A DNA stretch of 12,790 bases, from contig JAKAOI010000019.1 in assembly GCA_021812265.1 (NCBI GenBank), forward strand, positions 1-12,790. Reading direction: 5' to 3'. A program made the translations under genes and the position numbers. Positions 1-6,503 of this stretch are shown here, in pieces; position 1 is the stretch's first letter, and each line of letters opens with the position of its first letter. The notes beneath the pieces were generated by a model. That model was given only the letters and a program-made list of their open reading frames with translations, was not told where the DNA came from and ran no database searches. This stretch comes from Chloroflexota bacterium. Its GTDB lineage: Bacteria > Chloroflexota > Ktedonobacteria > Ktedonobacterales > JACDGC01.

Positions 1-401
1 GTTCCTCGGTCGTCGAATAAAAAAATGTTATAGCCACCCTGATATAAAAAATCTGCCCAAGGATACATATCAACATGGGTTCCTCGGGTTCCCGGAACTA
101 ATATAATGGTAGGCGCGCGCGGAGAAGCTATTGCTAGCCATCCAGCAAGGCGCACGCCATCCGTTGCGGTAAAGTGAACTGCTTGCAAAGGTATATTTGC
201 TGCCGCCGCTGGAGCCACTTGCCGGGGGATATTTGCCACCAAGCGAATGGCGCGTATACCAGGAATCAGCGCCCAAATTATGATTGCGGCGGCAAATAGC
301 GGTAGAGAAAACTTTTTCCAGTTTTGCCGACTGAAGACAGACAATAATTTATTTTTGACTATGGACAAAGCAGCGGCAGGGCGCGCTTGCAATTCAGCCA
401 T
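1..401 (-). CDS. Membrane-anchored alpha/beta hydrolase, N-terminal part (runs off window)
   Basis: Read on the minus strand from ATG at 401, the frame stays open for 133 codons to the window edge, so only the N-terminal part is present. About 30 basic/polar residues are followed by one hydrophobic segment (FSLPLFAAAIIIWALIPGI), probably a signal anchor. Then comes a beta-strand pattern typical of serine alpha/beta hydrolases: VHFTATDGVRLAGWL, then TIILVPGTRG, the expected oxyanion-hole strand region, and YNIFLFDDRG, the second strand ending in the D-x-R-G signature. The nucleophile elbow (GxSxG) would lie beyond the window, so substrate and catalysis cannot be judged. The start is only 3 nt after the stop of the PHP gene, which suggests translational coupling in one operon. 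No clear Shine-Dalgarno is visible, which fits coupling. The family call rests on fold pattern alone. Confidence 0.72.
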   Translation of the reverse strand, partial: MAELQARPAAALSIVKNKLLSVFSRQNWKKFSLPLFAAAIIIWALIPGIRAIRLVANIPRQVAPAAAANIPLQAVHFTATDGVRLAGWLAIASPRAPTIILVPGTRGTHVDMYPWADFLYQGGYNIFLFDDRG

Positions 402-404
402 ATC

Positions 405-1151
405 TTAAACGGGGTCTTTCCAAGCGCGAATAATACGGCGCGGTGGGTCTACAAACCAGCTCCATGCGCATTGCGCTACATACGCTGGCGCCGGAATATG
501 CTCTGGCGGCTGTTCCTGCCCGCCGCTTTTTGTGGTCTGGCTCAATATTGCTGCGCGCAGATCTTGCGCAGTTGTGCCGGGAAAGAGCGTAAACGCCGCG
601 CCAACATGTTTGCGAAAATGCGCGTCGCTGCCACCGACAGACGCGAACCCCCATTGTTGGTTTAGTTCAATAACTTGTTTGCGCTGCGCGGCGTTTGCCG
701 GAGATGGATTATATGTTTCTATACCGTTGATACTATAACCGCGGGCAATAAGATCTTCAATTTTATTCCGGTTTAGGCTGGGCACAAGCTTACCCAATGG
801 ATGCGGCGCAATGCAAACACCGCCTTGTTCCGCTATCGCTGAAATAGTATATTCTACCGATTTATACATTTTTATTCGTTTTTCCAAAAATAAACCGATA
901 AAATGTCCCTGAGTTGTTGTAACTTCCTCACCCATAATCAGGTCTATAGGCGCTTTTAAACGCGCTAATGCTTCGGCTGTTCTTTTTGCGCCTTCAATGC
1001 TGTCGTGATCGGTAATAGCTATTACACGAAGCCCGCGCTGCACAGCAGTTTGAATGATAGCCGCCGGGCTGCAAGTGCCATCGCTGAAATTTGTATGTAT
1101 ATGCAGATCGGCCTTCGATATTGGTTGATTTGCCATAGAAGGAGTATTCAT
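405..1151 (-). CDS. PHP-domain metal-dependent phosphoesterase
   Basis: A 248-aa protein of the PHP superfamily, whose members use clustered His/Asp/Glu residues to bind two or three metal ions and hydrolyse phosphoesters. Visible motifs in order are DLHIHTNFSDG (residues ~16-26), ITDHDS (~46-51), GEEVTT (~74-79), APHPLG (~115-120), and GGSDAH near residue 173. All core metal ligands seem intact. It resembles the stand-alone PHP proteins related to YciV/RNase AM and nucleoside 3',5'-bisphosphate phosphatases, but the substrate cannot be read from the sequence. The extra C-terminal ~40 residues are Pro/Trp-rich and not part of the core. The start ATG at 1151 has a GAGG about 10 nt upstream; an in-frame ATG five codons later lacks one. 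It follows the zinc-ribbon kinase by 12 nt and precedes the hydrolase by 3 nt, so all three are probably co-transcribed. Confidence 0.9.
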   Translation of the reverse strand: MNTPSMANQPISKADLHIHTNFSDGTCSPAAIIQTAVQRGLRVIAITDHDSIEGAKRTAEALARLKAPIDLIMGEEVTTTQGHFIGLFLEKRIKMYKSVEYTISAIAEQGGVCIAPHPLGKLVPSLNRNKIEDLIARGYSINGIETYNPSPANAAQRKQVIELNQQWGFASVGGSDAHFRKHVGAAFTLFPGTTAQDLRAAILSQTTKSGGQEQPPEHIPAPAYVAQCAWSWFVDPPRRIIRAWKDPV

Positions 1152-1163
1152 AAAATATAGGCC

Positions 1164-2315
1164 TCACAAATTGCCGCACTGCATGCAATGGCGTTGCGCT
1201 AACGATCGCGGCGCCCCACATACAGCGCACGAAACCCAGCGCAGCGGCTCACCGCAGCGGGTGCAAAAATTGAATGACGACGATTCGGGCGCCGCACAAG
1301 CATCGCAAATAATATATGTCGACCGTAATTGTCCGGCCCGGTAATCTGAAACAGGCATGGCAGCGCCGCATCTCCAGCAGTATGCGGCGGCAGGCGAATT
1401 ATGCGCCGCGCATATTTTGCAGGTTGTGTATATGGGACTTGCAAGCGGGCGGGAAGCCGGTTTAGATTTGCCGCTGCTTTGCGCCAATTCCATAACCGCC
1501 GAGTCAAATTCGGTTACTTGCTGATAGCGCCGGGCAGGATCTTTTTGTAAAGCTTTCTGCACGATTGCCCGAAGATCTTGCGAGATGGCGGGATTAAGCA
1601 GGGCGGGATCGGGAACCGGATCAAAAATATGGGAATGAGCAATAGAGGTAAAGTTCCCATCAGAGAACGGCGGTTTGCCACAGAGCATTTCAAATAGCAG
1701 AATGCCTAACGCATAAATATCGGCGCGTTGATCGATCGGTTCACCTTGGCACTGTTCGGGCGCCATATATTCCGGTGTGCCAACGCCTGCGCCGGTTTGC
1801 GTTAGTTTTGCCGGCGATTCCATCAATTTTACCACACCAAAATCTGTAAGCACCGGCCGGGGATTTTGCGGGTTTTCCGAAATATCCATCAACACATTTG
1901 AGGGTTTAATATCTCTGTGAATAATGCCTTTAGAATGCGCATACGCTACTCCTTGGGCAATGTGATGAAATATTCGCAGCGCATTCAGCATGGAAATGGA
2001 GTTGCGTAAATAGCGGCGCAAATTCGGCCCATTGATAAGTTCCATCACAATGAAAACCCACATATCAATCGAATCTGCGTCATAAATAACAATAATATTT
2101 GGATGTTTTAAGCGAGCCAGCGCCATAGCCTCTATGTGAAAGCGCTCTAAAAAAGAAGGATCAGCGCGCAGTTGCGGAGGCAACACCTTCAGGGCTACTT
2201 CGCGGCTTAAATTTTCTTGATATGCGCGGTACACCGTTGACATACCGCCAATACCTAGCGGCTCGATAATCTGATATTTGCCCAGCCGAACCCCAGCTAA
2301 AGGATCTGCCGTCAT
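1164..2315 (-). CDS. Soluble Ser/Thr protein kinase with three C-terminal zinc ribbons
   Basis: A Hanks-type (PknB-like) kinase of 383 aa from the ATG at 2315. Core elements are all present: Gly-rich loop GIGGMSTV (~21-28), ALKVL Lys43, a C-helix Glu62, HRDIKPSN with catalytic Asp135, DFG at 158-160, APE at 185-187 and RADIYALG. It is expected to be an active kinase. No transmembrane segment is seen. After the kinase fold (~residues 13-277) the tail holds three Cys modules with the same spacing, C-x2-C-x10-C-x2-C: Cys 299/302/313/316, 337/340/351/354 and 363/366/377/380. These look like zinc ribbons for protein or nucleic-acid contact. The frame extends upstream to a TTG at 2372, but that codon has no Shine-Dalgarno, whereas the ATG at 2315 has GGCAGG/GGCGG just upstream and leaves a normal short N-terminus. 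It heads the operon with the PHP and hydrolase genes. Confidence 0.93.
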   Translation of the reverse strand: MTADPLAGVRLGKYQIIEPLGIGGMSTVYRAYQENLSREVALKVLPPQLRADPSFLERFHIEAMALARLKHPNIIVIYDADSIDMWVFIVMELINGPNLRRYLRNSISMLNALRIFHHIAQGVAYAHSKGIIHRDIKPSNVLMDISENPQNPRPVLTDFGVVKLMESPAKLTQTGAGVGTPEYMAPEQCQGEPIDQRADIYALGILLFEMLCGKPPFSDGNFTSIAHSHIFDPVPDPALLNPAISQDLRAIVQKALQKDPARRYQQVTEFDSAVMELAQSSGKSKPASRPLASPIYTTCKICAAHNSPAAAYCWRCGAAMPVSDYRAGQLRSTYIICDACAAPESSSFNFCTRCGEPLRWVSCAVCGAPRSLAQRHCMQCGNL

Positions 2316-2388
2316 AAAAACCGCCTGCCTTTCCAAGTAGCGCCAATATAAGTCGGATATAGGTTTTGGCAAATGTTCATGATATTTT

Positions 2389-2404
2389 TATATCTATAGA
2401 TATA
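2389..2404. repeat. Perfect 16-bp palindrome upstream of the zinc-ribbon kinase
   Basis: TATATCTATAGATATA reads the same on both strands. It lies 74 nt upstream of the preferred kinase start, in the probable leader or promoter-proximal region. It could be a dimeric regulator site, but AT-rich palindromes also arise by chance. Confidence 0.4.
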
Positions 2405-2460
2405 AGACGCTGTTGCCTAAAAAAGAAAAACCTAGGACGGATTACTTCTTTCTCGTATGT

Positions 2461-2489
2461 AGTATATGAGAATTACCTTAAATATTGAT
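2461..2489 (-). promoter_or_regulatory. Candidate promoter of the kinase-PHP-hydrolase operon
   Basis: On the minus strand a -10-like TATACT (2461-2466) stands alone. The position 17 nt upstream (2484-2489) reads ATCAAT, a poor -35, and falls inside the first of two tandem 14-bp repeats. A good -10 with no -35, with repeats in its place, is the layout expected of an activator-dependent promoter. Called by eye only. Confidence 0.35.
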
Positions 2490-2511
2490 AAACCTAAATT
2501 GATAAACCTAA
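2484..2511. repeat. Two exact tandem copies of a 14-bp repeat
   Basis: ATTGATAAACCTAA occurs at 2484-2497 and again, directly abutting, at 2498-2511. On the minus strand the copies sit at and just upstream of the expected -35 of the kinase operon promoter. Right after them CCTAATTAGG forms a short palindrome. They may be direct-repeat binding sites for an activator. Confidence 0.6.
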
Positions 2512-2554
2512 TTAGGGTTCAAAAATGGACGTAAGATAACGTGTGTCTAGACAA

Positions 2555-2588
2555 CAGAGAACCATGCCATCGTTTGCGGATGGCATGG
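2555..2588 (-). terminator. Hairpin terminator after the FHA protein gene
   Basis: CCATGCCATC (2562-2571) and GATGGCATGG (2579-2588) form a perfect 10-bp stem with a 7-nt loop, about 40 nt past the stop of the FHA gene. On the minus strand the hairpin is followed by a moderately T-rich tail (TTCTCTGTTGT). The tail is weaker than a classic U-tract, so termination may be incomplete. Confidence 0.6.
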
Positions 2589-2628
2589 AAACGTTTCGAA
2601 TCAGCAAAGAACAGAAAAAAATAACAAA

Positions 2629-3984
2629 CTAGCGTTGAGTAAATTTCAATGTTGTTTGTCCGGTTTGCACTTCATCGCCATCTGTCAGGCGATGCTCTTT
2701 GATGCGTTCGCCATTAACAGTGGTGCCGTTAGCGCTATTTTCATCCCGAATGATATATTCGCCGTGATCATCGCGGTAAACGGATGAGTGAAGCCGGGAA
2801 ACCGCAAGATCTTCTACAAAAATATCGCTTTCTCTGCTGCGGCCAATGGTTGTGCGATCTTTCCGCAATTCAAATGTGCGGCCCGGTTCTTTTCCCACCG
2901 TCATAATTAAATATGCCGCACGGCTTTCTCTTGGCGCCTGCTGATCATACTGCTGAGAAGAGCCGCCACGCCACTGTTGTTGATCTTGTTGTCCGCCCCA
3001 TTGCTGCTGCTGCTGTGGCGGCTGATCGACTGGCTGTCCCCATTGCTGCTGCGGGTTGATTGGACGTGACTGCTGAGGAGTATATCCGCCATTGTTTTGC
3101 TGCTGCCAGCCTTGCTGCCCAAATCCTTGTTGTGGAATCGGCTGTGACTGATGCTGCGCTGCCGGATTACCCCATGCGGATGGTTGCTGCGGTTGCGGCG
3201 GTTGCTGTTGCGCGTTGGGAGTGCCCCACGCGGCTTGCTGATTGGCAGGTTGTGGAGCTTGCTGCGAATCGCCCCATCCTCGCTGTATGGTTGGTGGCAC
3301 TTGTTGATATTGGTTTTGCTGTTGCGCGTTGGGATTGCCCCACGCGGCTTGCTGATTGGCAGGTTGGGGGTTTTGTTGCGGATCGCTCCATCCGCCTTGC
3401 TGCCGATTTTGCTGCTGCCCAAACTGTTGATCTTGTTGGAAGCCGGAATTTGGCTGTTGCGCGCCCCACACTGGGGAAGACATTTGATTTTGCGCTGCAG
3501 GGTTTGGCTGCTGAGCCGGCCGATTTTGCTGCTGTCCCCACTGGGCAGCTTCGGGCTGCTGGGAATTTTGTCCCCATCCGGAAGGTTGTTGCTGCTGTTG
3601 CGCTTGCGCCTCATCATTCCAGCCGCGGTTCCAGCCTTGTTGTGGTCGAGAAGAACCTTGCTGGCCGCTAAATCCTGAAACTGTGCCGCCAAAATCACCG
3701 GGTCGGTGTTGCGCGTCGCCTCCGCTGTTTGGTCTTGCCGGCGGCATGCTCCAATCTTGGTTTGCGGAAGGCGTGCGGTTTGCCTGGCCGCCGCGCATCG
3801 GCCCTTCATCTGGGTCATACGATAACCCGCGCTCTGCCTTTGAGCCACTGCTGTCACTGCGAAGGACCATAATAAAAATGACCACAATCGCGACAACAAC
3901 AAGCACTGCAGCCCCGATTACGGTATACTTTGTTGTAGAACCGGAAAACAATCCGAGAACTCCAACACGTGTGATAACATCCAT
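2629..3984 (-). CDS. Membrane-anchored Gln-rich protein with C-terminal FHA domain
   Basis: A 451-aa protein. Residues 1-19 form a short N-terminus, ~20-41 a single very hydrophobic transmembrane helix, ~105-350 a low-complexity Gln/Pro/Trp/Gly linker, and ~358-451 an FHA domain. The FHA core shows the expected GRS, SRLHSS and ENSANGTTVNG motifs, which bind phosphothreonine peptides in this family. By my count Gln makes up about a third of the linker, with recurring W-G pairs. The FHA end is most likely cytoplasmic, where the kinases are; this topology is inferred. The frame begins at a TTG (3990), but the ATG at 3984 is preferred because AAGGGG lies 7 nt before it and only 1 nt before the TTG. 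It follows the FHA kinase by 69 nt in the same direction and is probably a phospho-dependent partner or scaffold. No known name is recognised. Confidence 0.9.
   Translation of the reverse strand: MDVITRVGVLGLFSGSTTKYTVIGAAVLVVVAIVVIFIMVLRSDSSGSKAERGLSYDPDEGPMRGGQANRTPSANQDWSMPPARPNSGGDAQHRPGDFGGTVSGFSGQQGSSRPQQGWNRGWNDEAQAQQQQQPSGWGQNSQQPEAAQWGQQQNRPAQQPNPAAQNQMSSPVWGAQQPNSGFQQDQQFGQQQNRQQGGWSDPQQNPQPANQQAAWGNPNAQQQNQYQQVPPTIQRGWGDSQQAPQPANQQAAWGTPNAQQQPPQPQQPSAWGNPAAQHQSQPIPQQGFGQQGWQQQNNGGYTPQQSRPINPQQQWGQPVDQPPQQQQQWGGQQDQQQWRGGSSQQYDQQAPRESRAAYLIMTVGKEPGRTFELRKDRTTIGRSRESDIFVEDLAVSRLHSSVYRDDHGEYIIRDENSANGTTVNGERIKEHRLTDGDEVQTGQTTLKFTQR
3202..3366. repeat. Internal 114-bp duplication in the Gln-rich linker
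   Basis: The 51-bp stretches 3202-3252 and 3316-3366 differ at one base by my alignment and are offset by 114 bp, exactly 38 codons. Flanking sequence is similar but more diverged. In the protein the copies read PANQQAAWGNPNAQQQ and PANQQAAWGTPNAQQQ. This points to fairly recent in-frame expansion of the linker. Confidence 0.75.
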
Positions 3985-4009
3985 ACACAAGCCCCTTCTT
4001 TGCTGAGTT

Positions 4010-4053
4010 GCGCTTGAATAATATCTTTGTTACATTCAAACCACTCTAAGCGC
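4010..4053 (-). other. Intercistronic imperfect hairpin between the FHA kinase and FHA protein
   Basis: In the 69-nt gap, GCGCTTGAAT (4010-4019) can pair with ATTCA (4034-4038) and AAGCGC (4048-4053), with a 9-nt bulge on one side. There is no T-run, so it is more likely an RNA stability or processing element than a terminator. Weak evidence. Confidence 0.3.
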
Positions 4054-5238
4054 CTACGAAGCGCGTATTTCGAAACGTAAATCCACATTTCCGAGACGGA
4101 GTGTATCACCTTCTCGAAGTTCTTGTGGTTGATTTGGCATTAACGGAACACCGTTGATATAAGTTTTGTTAAAGGCGCCAAGATCTTCAACAAAATAGCG
4201 TTCTTCTCTGATAGAGAGATGCACATGCCGGCGTGAAACTGTATGGTGCACATCCAGCGCAATGAGGTCTATATCAGGGAAAATACCTTTATTCGGATCA
4301 CTGCGGCCGATGATAAGTTCCGGTTTTAGGATCTGAAAAGTTTGCCCCGAGATTGGCGATACAAAGCGCGGAATCTGCCTGCCTGTATCTCGGGGCGGAG
4401 GCAGTGTATTTTCCGGAGTAGCTTCCAACAGAGTTGACAGCCCATCGACAAATTCCTGAATAGTTTGGAATCTTTCTTGCGGCCGCTTAGCCATACCTTT
4501 GCGAATAAATGCGTCATACATCAGCGGCAAAGACGGATTGATTGCGCAGACGGAAGGCGGCGGGTTGCGCATATGCTGCACAACCACATCAACGGCGGTT
4601 TCACCATCGTAGGGAACTTTTCCGGAAACCAATTCAAAGAACACACACGCCAATGAATATAGATCCGAACGAGTATCGGCTATTCTGCCATTGTCGGCTT
4701 GTTCCGGTGAAACATAATACGGAGTGCCTAAAAATACATTTGACACAGTAATAGGGGCAGTAGATTCGCTGCGCGCTAACCCAAAATCTGTCAGCTTAAC
4801 GACATTATCTGTTGTCAGCATAATATTTTGCGGTTTGATATCTCTATGAACAATTCCTTTACTTGCCGCAGAATAAAGACCGTCTGCAGCTTGTACGATA
4901 ATATTGATAGCGCGTCGCGGATCTATGGCTCCTTTTTGTTCAACAATTTGTTTTAGTGTGTGTCCATCGACATAATCCATGACAATAAAATAGATATCTT
5001 GATCGTCACCCCAAGCTATCGGCTGAATGACATGCGCGCCTGAAATTTGCTTCAGAAGCTCGAATTCGCGCCGGAACCGTTGTATCAGTTCTGCGTCTGT
5101 GGTTGCTTTGCGACTTAATACTTTTATTGCATATAAACGGTTTGTTTGTAAATCACGCGCAATGAACACGGAAGCCATACTGCCGCTTCCGCGTTCATCA
5201 ATCAGCTTATAGCGTCCTTGTATGACGCGACCAACCAT
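4054..5238 (-). CDS. Soluble Ser/Thr protein kinase with C-terminal FHA domain
   Basis: A 394-aa fusion. The kinase half (~residues 8-270) has the Gly loop GSGSMASV, AIKVL Lys39, HRDIKPQN with catalytic Asp133, DFG Asp151, SPE in place of APE, and RSDLYSLA, so activity is expected. After a Pro-rich hinge (~280-292) comes an FHA domain (~303-391) with GRS near 311, SRRH near 335, and FNKTYING where the common form is N-G-T-x-V-N-G. No membrane helix is seen. A kinase with its own FHA can recruit phosphorylated partners or bind its own activation loop. The frame opens at a TTG (5259), but AAGGAG sits 6 nt before the ATG at 5238, which therefore is the start. It is the first gene of a probable two-gene unit with the membrane FHA protein. 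Confidence 0.94.
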   Translation of the reverse strand: MVGRVIQGRYKLIDERGSGSMASVFIARDLQTNRLYAIKVLSRKATTDAELIQRFRREFELLKQISGAHVIQPIAWGDDQDIYFIVMDYVDGHTLKQIVEQKGAIDPRRAINIIVQAADGLYSAASKGIVHRDIKPQNIMLTTDNVVKLTDFGLARSESTAPITVSNVFLGTPYYVSPEQADNGRIADTRSDLYSLACVFFELVSGKVPYDGETAVDVVVQHMRNPPPSVCAINPSLPLMYDAFIRKGMAKRPQERFQTIQEFVDGLSTLLEATPENTLPPPRDTGRQIPRFVSPISGQTFQILKPELIIGRSDPNKGIFPDIDLIALDVHHTVSRRHVHLSIREERYFVEDLGAFNKTYINGVPLMPNQPQELREGDTLRLGNVDLRFEIRAS

Positions 5239-5305
5239 GATCCGCTCCTTACCGAACAATATACCGAATTAATATATGGAGTCGATTGATAAAAGATTCC
5301 TAAAA

Positions 5306-5334
5306 ACCATATCTTTTTTGAGATATCTTATCAA
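5306..5334 (-). promoter_or_regulatory. Candidate sigma-70 promoter of the FHA kinase
   Basis: On the minus strand TTGATA (5329-5334) and TATGGT (5306-5311) are separated by 17 nt. The -35 matches 5 of 6 consensus bases and the -10 matches 4 of 6. Start of transcription would fall near 5299, giving a leader of about 60 nt. The -35 is embedded in inverted repeats. Confidence 0.5.
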
Positions 5335-5348
5335 ATGTATGATATCTC
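5309..5348. repeat. Clustered GATATC-type inverted repeats over the FHA kinase promoter
   Basis: Two overlapping inverted repeats share one arm: ATATCT (5309-5314) with AGATAT (5321-5326), and GAGATATC (5320-5327) with GATATCTC (5341-5348). They bracket the predicted -35, as an operator would. The same ATATCT/AGATAT arms appear in the palindrome upstream of the other kinase. Confidence 0.45.
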
Positions 5349-5360
5349 TTAGGATATTTG

Positions 5361-5694
5361 TCTGATCTTTAACCAGGATTTTTACTATAAAACGCTGCAT
5401 AGCAAAACCATGGCCCAACTAATGGATTGCAGTTAGATCCTCATAGTATCATGCAATGGAGTTTACTCAGACAAAAAGTCCTATTTATACCATTGTAACC
5501 CATCACCGGCAGAATAGGGTACACATCTAGTCCTAGCAGGGAAAATTACCTTTTCTCCGATGGGGAGGCAGAGCAACTCCTAAAAATGATCATCACATCT
5601 GTTTTCAGAACGGCTCTTGCTTTGATTATATCAATGGTTTGATTTTTCTGCAATTGCCAAATACCACATATCACAAAAACAAGCATGCTCTATA
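5361..5694. other. Intergenic stretch with no gene recognised
   Basis: No coding frame of convincing length or composition is visible on either strand. Only short open frames of about 15-18 codons occur. Features seen are a minus-strand extended -10-like TGGTATAAA near 5490, a 6-bp inverted repeat ATTGCA/TGCAAT near 5424-5456, and a small CTCC/GGAG hairpin around 5555-5567. None identifies a known RNA family. Confidence 0.4.
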
Positions 5695-5736
5695 TAAAAA
5701 ACGCTGCAATAAACGCAGATGTTTCACTTGCAGCAT
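5695..5736 (-). terminator. Intrinsic terminator of the SDR gene
   Basis: Just past the SDR stop, minus-strand ATGCTGCAA (5728-5736) pairs with TTGCAGCGT (5701-5709), including one G-U pair, and is followed by a run of six T. The loop is long (18 nt) and contains a further short stem. Confidence 0.6.
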
Positions 5737-5748
5737 CGCCACGACAGA

Positions 5749-6498
5749 TTACCATTTGCCATAAACCGGAATCAGCGCGCCGCTAATCAGCCATGCTTCA
5801 TCCGAAGCTAAAAACAGCAGCACACGCGCTATATCTTCTGCCTTGGGCCATACAGTAAAATCTGCGTCGGGCATAGCGGCGCGGTTAGCCGGAGTATCGA
5901 TGATACTTGGCAGCACTGCATTAACCGTTATGTTATCTTGTCGCAGCTCTTTTGCCTGCACTTCAGTTAAAGCGGTAACTGCAGCTTTCGATACTGCGTA
6001 CGCCCCGGTGTTTGCTGAAAGTTCTTTTGCGGCGCGCGCTGCAAAATTAATAATTCTGCCGCTTCCTGCTTTACGCATTTTTTGCGCCGCATATTTCGAC
6101 ATCAGCAATGTAGATGTAACATTCAACCGCATCATTGTGTCCCATATAGATGTGTCGAGTTCATCTATCGGTGTTCCAGCTGAATAGCCGCCAACCATAT
6201 TGATGAGGGTATCAATTTGTCCTGTTTGCTGAACAATTTGCTCCATCACTGCGGCAACCTCAGTTTCATCAAACACATTCACACCAATATGTCTTATATT
6301 GCTGGTTTCTGTTTGCTGAATTTTATCACGGGTTTCATGTCGATCCGCCACAAACACAGTATACTCGTTTTCACTGAATATACGCGAAATAATCAATCCG
6401 GCGCCGCCGGCTCCGCCGCTTATTACCGCGACTTTTTTGTGTTCCATAGTGTTTACCGCCATTTTCTTTGGGTTAACTCTGCTAGGTGTATTGTACAT
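5749..6498 (-). CDS. Short-chain dehydrogenase/reductase (SDR) with altered catalytic Ser
   Basis: A classical-length SDR (249 aa from the first ATG). It has a Gly-rich dinucleotide-binding turn ISGGAGGAGL (~26-35), NMVGG (~100-104) in the place of the usual NNAG, the conserved Asn in LNVTS (126), and the YxxxK pair Tyr167/Lys171 in YAVSK. The residue 13 before the Tyr, normally the catalytic Ser, is Ala154 in INFAARAA. The tail PSIIDTPANRAAMPDADF and a C-terminal GALIPVYG fit NAD(P)-dependent oxidoreductases; the substrate is unknown. Starts are possible at 6498, 6462 and 6447. The third leaves a normal four-residue lead to the Rossmann strand, while the first coincides with the predicted transcription start and would need leaderless initiation. 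The gene is divergent from the SBP lipoprotein. Confidence 0.9.
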   Translation of the reverse strand: MYNTPSRVNPKKMAVNTMEHKKVAVISGGAGGAGLIISRIFSENEYTVFVADRHETRDKIQQTETSNIRHIGVNVFDETEVAAVMEQIVQQTGQIDTLINMVGGYSAGTPIDELDTSIWDTMMRLNVTSTLLMSKYAAQKMRKAGSGRIINFAARAAKELSANTGAYAVSKAAVTALTEVQAKELRQDNITVNAVLPSIIDTPANRAAMPDADFTVWPKAEDIARVLLFLASDEAWLISGALIPVYGKW

Positions 6499-6503
6499 TG
6501 TTT

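Noticed and set aside
405..738. Plus- and minus-strand frames of 68-92 aa inside the PHP and hydrolase region
   Set aside because: They lie wholly within the PHP gene in other frames and show no family motif or start signal.
2907..3902. Long open frames on both strands across the Gln-rich gene (331 aa minus, 203 and 175 aa plus, 136 aa minus)
   Set aside because: They are by-products of CAG/CAA-rich low-complexity coding, giving Ser/Asn, Ala/Val or Leu/Arg-biased products without domains. The FHA frame has a Shine-Dalgarno, a transmembrane helix and a recognisable domain.
5560..5642. Short frames of 15 and 18 codons on opposite strands in the 5361-5694 gap
   Set aside because: They have no clear Shine-Dalgarno and no recognisable peptide, and such frames are expected by chance at this length.
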